DNA of 64,000 nucleotides from BJGO01 sp964640655 (GCA_964640655.1 CAZXFT010000006.1:104061-168060), one strand, 5' to 3'. Positions 45,033-55,172 are shown, counted from the stretch's first letter. Notes: a model not told the origin generated them from the sequence alone. Program-made: numbers and translations.

Positions 45033-46817
45033 TTACCTATTAATTATCAATTTTCTAACGGCTTTGTTGTTGTCGGTGTTCAGAAAATAAATACCGGGCT
45101 GTAAATCGCTTACATCAATTGTAAATGCAGTGCCTCTTCCTACCACTTCTTTAATAATCCTTCCGCAGACATCGGATACATAATACTTAGTTGCAATTGC
45201 ATGGTTTGAATGTATGGTGATTATATCTTTTGCGGGATTAGGGGTAACTGTGAAGGTAGAATTGACATTTGAAAGTTGTTCAACAGAAGTGCAAACTTCA
45301 AATACAATTGATACTTCATTTGAGGTCAATGTATCGTTATTAAATATAGCAATCACTTTGTAGGTTCCTCCTTCGGTAATATTAATAGTGGTCTGGTTGG
45401 TATCTGCAAAGGCAACATTGTCTTTAATCCAATAGTATGTGTAGCAATCTGTAGGGTTTATGATAGCAATATCAACACTACTTCCAATACAAACAGTATC
45501 GTCAGCCGGTTGTTGGATAGCTATAGATTCAAATGCGGGTATCAGTTTAAGTAAACCAACATTACCACTGGTGAGAGTAGCTATGACCAAGCTGTTGTCG
45601 TTATCGAAAGTGGCTGCTCTGAATTGAGTGGAACCTATTTCGGTAATAGCGCCATAGCCTGTTCCTTCTAAATTGGTATCATAATTTCCGGCAGCATCCA
45701 GGCGATAGAAAATTCCTTTGGGTTCACCCCATGCAAAAGAACCGTTGCCCATGGTCCATATTCTGTTTTGACCATCCACATGCAAAACATAAGGCGTTTC
45801 GCTGGCATTGGTGCCGGGATAATCCACTATATCCATATTGCCATCAGCAGAGAAAGTAGAATCAAAGTTTCCGCTTGGGTTAATGCTGAATAAATGAATA
45901 TCGAGATTAGCATTGCTTTTTGAATACATGCCTAAAAGGCTGCCATTGCTCAATTCTTTATATCGCAAATAATTAACACTCACGTTTGTAGCCGGATTAC
46001 TTTGTTGTCCGTTGGTGCCATAGCTCGAAACAGGCGCGCCTGTAGAATCTAACTTAACTGTAACAACAGTAGACTGCAGATTATCAAGATACATGAAACG
46101 CATACTGCCATCGGCACTAAGGACTCCCTTAGAATGATAAGTGCTGGTTGGCAATGCCAGATTGTTATACACTACTGAAGGATTAAAAGTGGCATCCGCT
46201 GACCCATCGGTGTTATACCTGCGGGCAATGACAATAGGCGCTCCACCATTGATGTTGTTTGACTCAAAACCAAATGCAACAACCTTTTCATCGGGCTGTA
46301 TAACTAAATGAGTATAAAAAGAACTGGAGATAGGGTTAGTGCCGGTAGCTTCAATAATATTTCCTGTTTGATTAAATGTAGAATCGGGTGTGGCATCTAT
46401 CAAGAACTTAGAAAGGGAAGCCCTGAAAGTACTGGCAGCAGTGCCTGGTGCCTGATACCCCGCTACATAAAAATGATTATTCTCAAAAACAATGCATCTC
46501 ACTCTGTTGACTTGGTCGAAAGAGTTCGTCTTAATACCGTTGGTGCCGAACGAGCTGTCGATAGTGCCATCAGCATTGAAACGAATAAAAAGAATGCTGG
46601 TAGCGTAATTTGGTGGTTCGCTTTCTCCCACTACCATATATTTACCATCGGGCATTTTAAAAACCTCAAAGGGAGTGGGGGTAATAGCCTGAACCTGTGA
46701 AAAACCACAGGTCTCACCAAAGGTACGGTCTAAAACTAAATGTTGCTGGGCAATAACATGACAGTGAAAAATTAAGCTAATAATTATTACTAATAGTGTG
46801 GTAAATGTTTTATTCAT
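45033..46817 (-). CDS. Delta-60-repeat secreted protein with T9SS sorting domain
   Basis: The protein has a signal peptide (ending HVIAQ) and at least five units of the delta-60 type, for example RFNADGTIDSSFGTNG and INPSGNFDSTFSADGN, a propeller-like repeat common in Bacteroidota secreted proteins. An Ig-like segment follows (about 450-510), then a type A T9SS sorting domain (VTPNPAKDIITIHSN, ending VRKLIINR). I chose ATG 46817 (594 residues), which starts a typical signal peptide, over 46826. The function is unknown; it is presumably surface-exposed. Confidence 0.82.
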   Translation of the reverse strand: MNKTFTTLLVIIISLIFHCHVIAQQHLVLDRTFGETCGFSQVQAITPTPFEVFKMPDGKYMVVGESEPPNYATSILFIRFNADGTIDSSFGTNGIKTNSFDQVNRVRCIVFENNHFYVAGYQAPGTAASTFRASLSKFLIDATPDSTFNQTGNIIEATGTNPISSSFYTHLVIQPDEKVVAFGFESNNINGGAPIVIARRYNTDGSADATFNPSVVYNNLALPTSTYHSKGVLSADGSMRFMYLDNLQSTVVTVKLDSTGAPVSSYGTNGQQSNPATNVSVNYLRYKELSNGSLLGMYSKSNANLDIHLFSINPSGNFDSTFSADGNMDIVDYPGTNASETPYVLHVDGQNRIWTMGNGSFAWGEPKGIFYRLDAAGNYDTNLEGTGYGAITEIGSTQFRAATFDNDNSLVIATLTSGNVGLLKLIPAFESIAIQQPADDTVCIGSSVDIAIINPTDCYTYYWIKDNVAFADTNQTTINITEGGTYKVIAIFNNDTLTSNEVSIVFEVCTSVEQLSNVNSTFTVTPNPAKDIITIHSNHAIATKYYVSDVCGRIIKEVVGRGTAFTIDVSDLQPGIYFLNTDNNKAVRKLIINR

Positions 46818-47251
46818 TTCAATCATTTAGGGCAAATATTCTAATTAATATGCAATAATGTCAAACTAATTTTAACCGTTTAGATAAAATATTTTACAAG
46901 TAGTCTTAATTGAAATAGGTTGATAATTAATTACAGACATACGTATGCTTTGATAGTGGGGATGTATTATTTTACTGACTGTAAGTGGTTAAAGGAAAAG
47001 TAAAAAGGGCAATAGACTCTGTTATTAAAGCATATAATGACATTTTGGGATTTGTTTTCAATCGTTGGAGCTTTTTAGTTTTATGCTGTTGATTTGAATA
47101 ATACACGTGGAACATATACTTATTAGTGGCCACCTACTTTACCTATTAAGAATTAACATCTCTTCGAGATTCACTGCATAAGGCAGTTATTATTCTCCTT
47201 ACTTCACAATTCCCTTTCATTTCTTACATTCGTTCGCATTAACATCACCCT
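46818..47251. other. Intergenic region between divergent secreted-protein genes
   Basis: This AT-rich stretch of about 430 bases holds no credible gene. I see a perfect 10-base palindrome CATACGTATG (46938-46947), a small hairpin ATCTCTTCGAGAT (47158-47170), and a weak -7-like TACATTCG (47225-47232) 19 bases before the next ATG. None has a known role. Confidence 0.5.
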
Positions 47252-50200
47252 ATGCTCCGATTTTTTTGCTGCACTATACTTCTTTTCTTTTTCTCTCAAG
47301 CTCAAGCTCAAAACAACTGGGTACAAACTCCCGAACGAGGTAATGTATTTATCGAAAACAAAGGACAGTTTGATAAATATGCCTGCGAGCAAAGCGGTGC
47401 CATCAAATTTGCTATAGATGAAGGTGCGGTTAGAATATTATTTGGCGAGCGCGGTATAGTATATTCTTTTCTGAAGGCTACCAAAATTCCCAAGGGTGAA
47501 AGAGCAGAAAAGAAAAGTGTTGTTAACGCACAAGCCGATTTAACCAACGATGCATGGAATTATGTAGCCGGTAAATTTCTTTTTGAATCGGATAAGGTAT
47601 GGATGCAATGGACCAACTCCAGTGCAACAAGTATTGAAGCACTGGATGCCTGCAGCGATTATCACAGTTATACTTATCAGAATGGTGAAGAATACATCAA
47701 CATCAACAATATAGCTGCATACCGGAAACTGGTTTACCATAATCATTATCCCGGCATTGATTTAATCATCAGCATTCATCCGCAAGGTGGCTACAAATAT
47801 GAGTATGTGTTGAAGGCCGGTGCCGATGCATCAATGATTCAATCTGTTTACAGCCGCGACATTCAGATTGTGGACAATGAAGTTCATATACCCACAAAAT
47901 TTGGCGACATCGTAGATCATAAACCTATTGCCTATTATCAGCAAGCCGATTCGCATGCCTTACCAATATCATTTAAGCACAGCAGCGGCAATCAGATTAC
48001 ATTTACAGTTGCCGACTACGACCACAATCAAACCTTAGTGATTGATCCCTGGGTTCAGACACCAAACTTTAATACCACCTGGAAATGTATATGGGAGTGC
48101 GAGCGCGATGCAGCAGGTAATGTTTATATCATTGGCGGAATTATGCCTATGCAGGTTTTAAAATATAACTCCGGTGGCACTTTACAATGGACGTACAACA
48201 CACCATACGATACCTCAAATGTCTGGCTGGGTACTTTCGCCACCGACGATGCCGGCAACTGTTACATCACAGCCGGTTCAACAGCACAAATTCAGAAGAT
48301 CAATACCGCTGCTGCGCTGCAATGGAATAATGCAAATCCCGGCGGCATATTCAGCGGTGCCGAGTTCTGGAGCATAGCATTTAATTGCGACCAAACCACG
48401 ATGATGGTTGGTGGTACCGGTGGCAGTGCTCTTGTTCTTACCGCTGCAGTTTATAATATCGACATGAATACAGGTGCAGTGCTCGGCTCTCAGGATTACG
48501 CTCAGGGCGCCACATTCAGCATACCACCTAATGTACAGGAAGTTCGCGCCATCTGTTCTTCATCCAATGGTAAATATTATTTCCTTACTCAGGATACCGT
48601 TGGCGCGTTTCATCAGAATTTTTCTTTATGTAATCCTACAAGCAGTTTGCTGTTTAAAAACTCAAGCTCATATAATTTCGGATATAAATGTGAAAACTAT
48701 CGTTACGACAACTCGGGCATATGCGCCATCAAAGCCAATGATGATTTCTTCTATACTCAAAACGGCACCAGCGTGCATAAGCGAAGCCTTGCCAACGGAG
48801 CCATCGTAGCTACCGCTGCTATACCCGGTGGTGGCAATACGGTTACATTAGGTGAAAATGCGGCACACAATAGCGGCATTGATATTGATGATTGTGGTAA
48901 TGTGTATGTAGGTTCAAAGTCGAGCGTGGTAAAGTACGATGCCAACCTGGTTCAATTAGCAACCTACCCTGTTGCATTTAATGTGTATGATGTGCACGTA
49001 ACAGCCGGCGGCGAATTGATTGCTGCGGGCAGTACAGGTAATTCAGGTTCAGCCAACAGAACAGGTTACATCGAAATGATCAACGTAAATGCCTGCAATC
49101 CTTTGACCATCATTTGTTGCGATGCTACAATTTGTCCTGTTCCAAACGCATGCGTTACCGGCAATACCATTCAGTTAACCGCTGCTACTCCGGGTGGCGT
49201 TTGGAGCGGCCCGGGTGTTAGTGCAGGCGGAATATTTAACCCTGCAATGGCAGGTGTAGGAACACATACTATAATATATACATTGGTTTGTGGCGCCGAT
49301 AGCGTTGTTATTGTTGTAAGCCCATGTCAGGACATGGAAGCCTGTGTGGAAACCGATGGCACCGTAACCGTTTCCAATGGCGTAGCTCCTTATACCTGGT
49401 CGTACTTCCAAGCAGCAAGCAGCACTCCCATTACCACTCAGGCAGAGTGCGTTGCTTGCGGATACACCTGGTTTTTTGGAACCTGCTTAAATGGTGTCAT
49501 ACCCGTAACCGACTGCAACACTCCTGCTCAGTGGGTCAACTTTGCCACAGGCACCAATGCAACTATTCCGGGTGCCGTCACACAGTTTCAGATTTCTGAC
49601 AACTCCGGCACGGTCACGCTTTTCACCTTAGCCACTTTACCTCCCTGCGATTCTTGCCCAACAATTCTGGTGGATAATATTTTACAGCTAAATTGTACCT
49701 GCACCGGTGGAAACGATGGCTCTGTTGCCGTTGATGCTTCAGGAGGCAATGCTCCTTATACCTTCCTGTGGAGCAACGGTGCTACAACTTCTTCCATTAC
49801 CAATTTGTCTGCTGGTCAATACATCGTTACTGCCACTGATGCCGACGGTTGTACCGGAACGCTGACAGTTACCATTACTGAACCTGCAAATTCCCCTTTA
49901 CCGGATGTACAGTTCAGTATCACTGGTTCTAACATTTGCCTTACAGACAGTACTACTGCCACAAATCAAAACATTGAACCTCAAACTACTTATTCTTGGG
50001 ATATCGGATATGGTCCGTTACTGAATACGACAAGCGTTACCATTGTTGCAGCCCAGTTAGGTATAGGAACCCACAACATTACACTCACTGCAACTAACGT
50101 TTGTGGTACTGAGGATAGCACTGTCACGCTCACAGTAGTTGACTGCACTTTACCTCCGCCTGTTGCCGACTATACGCTCAGCAGCACAAACATCTGCGCC

Positions 50201-52483
50201 GGAGATTGTATTACGGTAACCAATAACAGCATTGCCGACCCTGCTGCAACCTATGAGTGGGACTTTCCTTTTGGCACTCCATCTAATCCCATCACATTTG
50301 ATCCGGGATCCATTTGTTACCCTGATACCGCAACATCTGATGTCAGCTTAACGGTAACTAACCCCGATGGACAACAGGCTACATTGATTACCACAGTTAC
50401 CATTGTCAACTGTACAGTACCACCACCTGTGGCCATATTCACCATCAACACCAATCCAATTTGCGCCGGCGATTGTGTGGGCTTTAACAATACAAGCACC
50501 TATGCAGCAGGTGCCACTTTTGCCTGGACTTTCCCCGGCGGAGTTCCTGCAACAGCAAACACATTAAACCCGGGCCTCATTTGTTTTGCTAATACCGGCA
50601 CAGCAGATGTTAAACTTGTGGTAACCAACCCTGATGGACAGGCAGACAGTTTAACAATCACACTCACCATTGACAACTGCGTCAATCCGCCTGTTGCTTC
50701 TTTCCTGGTTAACAACAACACCATATGTTCCGGCGACTGCGTTTCACTTACCAATACCAGCACCGCTCCCATAACAGCCACACATCAGTGGACATTTACC
50801 GGTGGTGTTCCAAATTCCTTTACTGGTGTCAATCCTCCTGCAGTATGCTATTCTACTGCGGGTAGTTATACCCTTGAACTCATTATTTCCGATGCCTCAG
50901 GAAACGATACCGCTACAGTAACGATTACGGTTAATGATTGCCCACCACCTATAGCCATATTCACCATCAACACTAATCCTGTTTGCGCCGGCGATTGTGT
51001 GGGCTTTAACAATACAAGCACCTATGCAGCAGGTGCCACTTTTGCCTGGACTTTCCCCGGCGGAGTTCCTGCAACAGCAAACACATTAAACCCGGGCCTC
51101 ATTTGTTTTGCTAATACCGGCACATCAGATGTTAAACTTGTGGTAACCAACCCTGATGGACAGGCAGACAGTTTGACGATTACTCTTACCATAGACAACT
51201 GCGTGAATCCACCGGATGCTTCTTTCCTGGTTAACAACAGCACCATATGTTCCGGCGACTGTGTTTCACTTTCCAATACCAGCACCGCTCCTATTACAGC
51301 CACACATCAGTGGACCTTTACCGGTGGCGTTCCTAATTCCTTTACTGGTGTCAATCCTCCTGCAGTGTGCTATTCAACTGCTGGTAATTATACCCTTGAA
51401 CTCATTATTTCCGATGCCTCAGGAAACGATACCGCTACAGTAACGATTACCGTTAATGATTGCCCGCTGCCGGTTGCATTGTTCAGCACTAGTGCTACCA
51501 ATATTTGTGTTGGCCAGTCTGTTACCTTCACCGATCAAAGTACCAACGCCACCACCTGGAACTGGGTGTTCAGCGGTGGTACACCGTCATCATTCAATGC
51601 ATCCAATCCTCCTGCTATCACCTACGATACAGCCGGCAGTTACATAGCCCTGCTTACTATAACCGATGGTGCAGGACAGGACAGCAGTTACTTTGTTATT
51701 ATCAACGTAAGTGATTGTATTTTTCCTAACGCTGCCTTTACAGGAACAGGTACGGATATATGCACCGGCGAATGTGTGCAATACAGCGACTCCAGCCAGA
51801 ATGCCACCGCATGGTTCTGGTCTTTTCCCGGTGGTGTGCCTTCAACATCCTTCGATCAAAATCCACCATTAATATGCTACCCTGTTGCTGGTGTCTATCC
51901 TGTCACCTTAATAGTAAGCAACTCTTCCGGAAACGATACCTTAACTGTAATCCCTGGCACCATCGTTCACAATCCTGTTCCGGTGAGCTTAAGCTTTAAT
52001 AACTATACATTAGAAACCGGTGACAGCATTCAATTCCTGGCCGGTGGCGGAGTAAGTTATCTATGGCAACCCGGAGAAACCCTTAGTTCCGACACCATTC
52101 CCGACCCTACAGCCACCCCACTCGATACAACCCTTTATACAGTAATCATGACCGATCAGTATGGTTGCACCAGCACGGCTACAATAACGGTAAATGTTCA
52201 TCCGCCTTTTGTGGTATTTGTACCAAACACTTTCTCTCCCAATGGCGACGGTGTTAACGACCTAATTCAGGTTTATGCTTCCGTTCCGCTGATTGAAATG
52301 GAGTTTTACATCTTCGACCGTTGGGGCACACGCGTGTTTTCGTCCTATATATATGGCGAAAAATGGGATGGCACTTTCAGAGGTAAAGCCTGCAACACAG
52401 GGGTATATGCATATTACTTTCATGCACGCTTTGCCGACCGCTCGCAGATTAGTGGGCACGGAGATATTACCTTACTGAAATAA
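47252..52483 (+). CDS. Giant secreted PKD/SprB-repeat protein with gliding-motility-type C-terminal domain
   Basis: The 1743-residue protein starts with a signal peptide (about 1-20, ending SQAQAQ). A DUF7948-like domain follows (FIENKGQFDKYACEQSGAI, about 28-270), then a propeller-like region (about 275-620). A SprB-type repeat comes next (FLWSNGATTSSITNLSAGQY, about 845), then at least seven PKD/Ig-like modules (about 890-1570). The C-terminal domain has VFVPNTFSPNGDGVND and IFDRWGTRVF, the CHU_C/type B T9SS signal. It is probably a surface adhesin. Two double-PKD blocks are near-identical at the DNA level. Confidence 0.88.
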   Translation: MLRFFCCTILLFFFSQAQAQNNWVQTPERGNVFIENKGQFDKYACEQSGAIKFAIDEGAVRILFGERGIVYSFLKATKIPKGERAEKKSVVNAQADLTNDAWNYVAGKFLFESDKVWMQWTNSSATSIEALDACSDYHSYTYQNGEEYININNIAAYRKLVYHNHYPGIDLIISIHPQGGYKYEYVLKAGADASMIQSVYSRDIQIVDNEVHIPTKFGDIVDHKPIAYYQQADSHALPISFKHSSGNQITFTVADYDHNQTLVIDPWVQTPNFNTTWKCIWECERDAAGNVYIIGGIMPMQVLKYNSGGTLQWTYNTPYDTSNVWLGTFATDDAGNCYITAGSTAQIQKINTAAALQWNNANPGGIFSGAEFWSIAFNCDQTTMMVGGTGGSALVLTAAVYNIDMNTGAVLGSQDYAQGATFSIPPNVQEVRAICSSSNGKYYFLTQDTVGAFHQNFSLCNPTSSLLFKNSSSYNFGYKCENYRYDNSGICAIKANDDFFYTQNGTSVHKRSLANGAIVATAAIPGGGNTVTLGENAAHNSGIDIDDCGNVYVGSKSSVVKYDANLVQLATYPVAFNVYDVHVTAGGELIAAGSTGNSGSANRTGYIEMINVNACNPLTIICCDATICPVPNACVTGNTIQLTAATPGGVWSGPGVSAGGIFNPAMAGVGTHTIIYTLVCGADSVVIVVSPCQDMEACVETDGTVTVSNGVAPYTWSYFQAASSTPITTQAECVACGYTWFFGTCLNGVIPVTDCNTPAQWVNFATGTNATIPGAVTQFQISDNSGTVTLFTLATLPPCDSCPTILVDNILQLNCTCTGGNDGSVAVDASGGNAPYTFLWSNGATTSSITNLSAGQYIVTATDADGCTGTLTVTITEPANSPLPDVQFSITGSNICLTDSTTATNQNIEPQTTYSWDIGYGPLLNTTSVTIVAAQLGIGTHNITLTATNVCGTEDSTVTLTVVDCTLPPPVADYTLSSTNICAGDCITVTNNSIADPAATYEWDFPFGTPSNPITFDPGSICYPDTATSDVSLTVTNPDGQQATLITTVTIVNCTVPPPVAIFTINTNPICAGDCVGFNNTSTYAAGATFAWTFPGGVPATANTLNPGLICFANTGTADVKLVVTNPDGQADSLTITLTIDNCVNPPVASFLVNNNTICSGDCVSLTNTSTAPITATHQWTFTGGVPNSFTGVNPPAVCYSTAGSYTLELIISDASGNDTATVTITVNDCPPPIAIFTINTNPVCAGDCVGFNNTSTYAAGATFAWTFPGGVPATANTLNPGLICFANTGTSDVKLVVTNPDGQADSLTITLTIDNCVNPPDASFLVNNSTICSGDCVSLSNTSTAPITATHQWTFTGGVPNSFTGVNPPAVCYSTAGNYTLELIISDASGNDTATVTITVNDCPLPVALFSTSATNICVGQSVTFTDQSTNATTWNWVFSGGTPSSFNASNPPAITYDTAGSYIALLTITDGAGQDSSYFVIINVSDCIFPNAAFTGTGTDICTGECVQYSDSSQNATAWFWSFPGGVPSTSFDQNPPLICYPVAGVYPVTLIVSNSSGNDTLTVIPGTIVHNPVPVSLSFNNYTLETGDSIQFLAGGGVSYLWQPGETLSSDTIPDPTATPLDTTLYTVIMTDQYGCTSTATITVNVHPPFVVFVPNTFSPNGDGVNDLIQVYASVPLIEMEFYIFDRWGTRVFSSYIYGEKWDGTFRGKACNTGVYAYYFHARFADRSQISGHGDITLLK
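50420..51463 (+). repeat. Two adjacent 522-bp in-frame repeats inside the giant PKD gene
   Basis: Bases 50420-50941 are repeated almost exactly at 50942-51463, an offset of 522 bases (174 codons). Each copy encodes two PKD-like modules, one with CAGDCVGFNNTSTYAAGATF and one with CSGDCVSLTNTSTAPITATH. Only scattered base changes separate the copies, whereas neighbouring modules are clearly divergent. Confidence 0.92.
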
Positions 52484-52582
52484 CTCATTGATTATCGGCG
52501 CTCTATCCTGTGTGTGATTTGTTTTATTTCTGAAGAATGGAAAATTATTAGTTAATCGATGCAACCATAAGTATCGTTTTAC

Positions 52583-52590
52583 TATCTTGG
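52583..52590 (+). promoter_or_regulatory. Possible -7 box for the small lipoprotein gene
   Basis: TATCTTGG resembles TAnnTTTG with one mismatch and lies 20 bases before the ATG at 52611. No -33 box was seen. Confidence 0.25.
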
Positions 52591-52610
52591 CTGTAAATCA
52601 TTAAAAAAAC

Positions 52611-53021
52611 ATGAAAAATATTACCAAAACTCTTTTAGCATTCACTGCAATTTTATTCATTGCCTCTTGCGGCAAGAACCCCGAGAAATTATTAGTTAAA
52701 AAAGATGGCTTGTGGACTGCCGTGTCAACCACTACCATAACCGGTTTTGGCACCGAAACTGAAAATGTGGAGTTTACCTTTAAAGAAGGTACCGGCGCCG
52801 TTAAAGATTCAGATGGCGACATTACTAACTTTACTTGGAGTTACGACAAAAAAGAAGAGCGTATCACCCTAACAGAAACCGATGGTACAGATACTTATGT
52901 GTTTGTTTACGACGTATCCGAGATAAAGAAAGATTCTGAAAAATGGACTTCTTACAGCATTAAAGTTAACGGAACCGATTTACCGGGCTTTTCACAAACT
53001 GTTGCTTTAACCCGCAAATAA
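52611..53021 (+). CDS. Small lipoprotein of unknown function (lipocalin-like strand pattern)
   Basis: This 136-residue protein has a lipoprotein signal peptide ending IASC (Cys20). The mature part alternates short strands and turns (LVKKDGLWTAVSTTTITG; FTWSYDKKEERITLTETDG), a pattern seen in lipocalin-like lipoproteins of Bacteroidota. No ligand or catalytic residues can be named. A strong terminator follows, so it is likely monocistronic. Confidence 0.75.
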   Translation: MKNITKTLLAFTAILFIASCGKNPEKLLVKKDGLWTAVSTTTITGFGTETENVEFTFKEGTGAVKDSDGDITNFTWSYDKKEERITLTETDGTDTYVFVYDVSEIKKDSEKWTSYSIKVNGTDLPGFSQTVALTRK

Positions 53022-53045
53022 TAATTACTTTAACCCTTACAATAG

Positions 53046-53078
53046 ATGGCTCCGCAGTGCGGGGCCATTTTTATTTTT
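53046..53078 (+). terminator. Intrinsic terminator after the small lipoprotein gene
   Basis: ATGGCTCCGC pairs with GCGGGGCCAT (ten pairs, one T-G wobble) around a three-base loop, followed by TTTTATTTTT. It starts 25 bases after the stop codon. Confidence 0.9.
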
Positions 53079-53293
53079 GGCAGGATACAATCTGGGCGTT
53101 TAAATAACCGTGAAAGCTTTCCTGAAATTCGGAACGTTTAAAAGTTGAAAAACCTCAATAATTTTCAACTTTAAATACAACATTGAAATGAATATATCAA
53201 ATTTCACAGAGACACAGATTGTTAAATAAAATAGAAACACGAGAACGGTCGTCTTGCAAAAGAAATGATCACTCTTTTTTTCATACCCCTTCC

Positions 53294-53380
53294 TTACTTT
53301 TTTATGTTATTTATCTGCTTCTCTAACTCTATTACATATAGCGTAAGTTCTTCTATTTTTTGCAGCAGTAGTTTGTTCAT
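53294..53380 (-). pseudogene. Orphan 28-residue coiled-coil tail, probable gene remnant
   Basis: A short frame reads MNKLLLQKIEELTLYVIELE and continues to a lysine-rich stop. The LLxKIEELTLYxIE motif resembles a C-terminal coiled coil that I know from larger Bacteroidota secreted proteins. Here it stands alone, about 50 bases after the 107-residue frame. It may be the severed end of that frame's original gene or a tiny real gene. The flanking stretch 53079-53293 holds nothing else recognisable. Confidence 0.5.
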
Positions 53381-53427
53381 ATTTTGTAGTTATTTAGAAA
53401 TTCTATAATTTATTCCAATTTGAAGTT

Positions 53428-53775
53428 TTAAATAACCATCGTCACTCGGTAAGCCGATGCAAAATTAAAGTGTACAACCCCACTGGCATTTATTTGCGTA
53501 TCGTTAAGAGCCGTATAAGTAACATATACATTGCGCGAAGCATAACTTGATACACTATCAATAACCAGTGAATCGCCGTGGGCAGTGCCAAACCAGGTAT
53601 CTGGATAATGCCAAGTGTAGCTACCACCAGTTACGCGTTCATCATCAGTATGCAGCTTAGCTTTTACAATAAATGAACCCGTTTTAGATATGCGTGGTTT
53701 AGGGTCAATAGTTACGGTGGGGCACCCTTTATATGGCAAAATAATACCCACAGCATACCAGGCCCGCCATACTGA
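53428..53775 (-). pseudogene. Ig/PKD-like fragment without signal peptide, probable gene remnant
   Basis: The frame is open from just after a stop at about 53776 and has a GTG at 53751 giving 107 residues. The content (GGSYTWHYPDTWFGTAHGDS; VYVTYTALNDTQI) looks like one Ig/PKD-type module of a secreted protein. It has no signal peptide, no T9SS domain, and no start in a convincing context. Together with the nearby coiled-coil tail and the truncated gene start upstream, it is best read as debris of a secreted-protein gene. It could still be a short real gene. Confidence 0.45.
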
Positions 53776-53827
53776 TTAATACTCTTGGCTGCAAAGACCG
53801 TAGTCTAATTCGGCAAGTATTAGGCTT

Positions 53828-53859
53828 TGCATAATTTGATTTTGCTTTCAGCTTTTCAT
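53828..53859 (-). pseudogene. Relic start of a further paralogue in the YCF48-like tandem array
   Basis: Directly overlapping the last stop codon is ATGAAAAGCTGA, and AATTATGCA follows. The two intact paralogues start ATGAAAAAGCTATT and have ATTATGCATAAG shortly after. The same stop/start overlap (AAGCAATGAAAA) is kept, but this copy hits a stop codon after three codons. I infer a lost or truncated further gene copy. Confidence 0.45.
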
Positions 53860-55172
53860 TGCTTAATAATTTTAACCGTGGAGGGGCCATACTTAAAAAT
53901 ATAAATACCCGAGGGGTATTGGCTAAGCGAGATGCTGCCGCTAGTTGCTGTGGGTACAAACGACATTACCTGAGTGCTAATATGATTATATACCAGCAAG
54001 GGTGTAGCTCCTGTTTTGTTTAATATATAATTATAAGTGCCTTCACTACTATTTTGATATACACTTAAAGAATTTTTTTCATTAATAGTTTCCGTTACTG
54101 AAGTAGTACCGAAATCTGCATTAGATTTTTTTAAAATATATGGTGCAGGGCACCCAATAATACATATTTTAGGCGTAGGACATTCAATTGATAAAAAAGA
54201 ACCCGGACCTATTAGTTGCGGTGTAGGATAAAGTTCAACTTCCCAAGTTGTACCACCATCTTTTGAAACGATTATTTGAGGAAATTGATTTGAGTCAAAA
54301 ATATTTGGACCGCATGCTGCATAAATAATACTATCAGAAATTGCTTGCATATCGTGAGCAGTAGCAACACCATTTGCGACACCATTTATATCCTCCGATG
54401 CATGTGTCCAGGTATCACCCCAGTTATTGCTTTTATAAACGTTTAATGCCTGGCAATTAATATCACCCCAGCTTCCTGCCCAAATAGTATTATTAAATAT
54501 TGTATAAGAAACGAATAAAGTATTCAGGTTTTCAACAAAATCTTCCCAAAACCAGGTTGCACCACCATCATTAGTGCGCAATAATGGCTCATTATTACCT
54601 GCTGCATAACCGTGCAAGGAGTCGGTAAAAAATAAACTTAAATAGGATCCAATAATCCCATTAGGCGGTAAATACTCAATTGTGGGGTACTCTACTTCTT
54701 CGAAAGTATTCCATGCATCATTTGTTCTAAGTAATACATTGTTACAGGTTGAACAAAGTGACGGGTCACCAACAATAAATGCCTTATTAGATGAAATAAA
54801 TTCAATTTTTCTCAAATCCCAATACGGGTAAAAATCTTTGTAAAGACTCCAATTATACCCCCCATCCGTAGTATGGTATAGTACCCCGGGCCTACCTACT
54901 GCATATCCAGTATCAGTATTTATAAATGTTATATCAACAATACGCACCCATATTTCAATAGTGTCAAAGTGCCAGGTAGAGCCACCATCTGCTGTACGGC
55001 ACATAATTGTTCCAGACCCATTATATGCACATGCTACAATATTATTTTCATTAAATGCATGCAAGTCGTGAATTTTAAATGATGAATGAAGAGGTAAGGA
55101 AATAAGGCTCCATTGTGCACTGCACAATAAATTACTTATGCATAATATTGTAATTAATAATAGCTTTTTCAT
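53856..55172 (-). CDS. YCF48-like repeat secreted protein with T9SS sorting domain, paralogue B
   Basis: The 438-residue protein has a signal peptide ending LLCSAQ. Propeller repeats of the YCF48/BNR type follow (CRTADGGSTWHFDTIE; YHTTDGGYNWSLYKDF; LRTNDGGATWFWEDF), then a type A T9SS sorting domain ending PSGIYIFKYGPSTVKIIKQ. Its ATG overlaps the stop of paralogue A by four bases. Large parts are identical at DNA level to paralogue A, including a 197-base exact block. The function is unknown; it is probably a surface or released protein of the same operon. Confidence 0.85.
   Translation of the reverse strand: MKKLLLITILCISNLLCSAQWSLISLPLHSSFKIHDLHAFNENNIVACAYNGSGTIMCRTADGGSTWHFDTIEIWVRIVDITFINTDTGYAVGRPGVLYHTTDGGYNWSLYKDFYPYWDLRKIEFISSNKAFIVGDPSLCSTCNNVLLRTNDAWNTFEEVEYPTIEYLPPNGIIGSYLSLFFTDSLHGYAAGNNEPLLRTNDGGATWFWEDFVENLNTLFVSYTIFNNTIWAGSWGDINCQALNVYKSNNWGDTWTHASEDINGVANGVATAHDMQAISDSIIYAACGPNIFDSNQFPQIIVSKDGGTTWEVELYPTPQLIGPGSFLSIECPTPKICIIGCPAPYILKKSNADFGTTSVTETINEKNSLSVYQNSSEGTYNYILNKTGATPLLVYNHISTQVMSFVPTATSGSISLSQYPSGIYIFKYGPSTVKIIKQ
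54379..54575 (-). repeat. 197-base exact repeat, copy in paralogue B
   Basis: This block is identical by eye to 55698-55894 (constant offset of 1319 bases), while flanking sequence of the two genes differs at many positions. The sharp edges suggest a recent gene-conversion tract. Confidence 0.85.

Noticed and set aside
50500..51303. Two similar 93-residue minus-strand frames
   Set aside because: They are antisense shadows of the duplicated PKD modules; their similarity follows from the 522-bp repeat.
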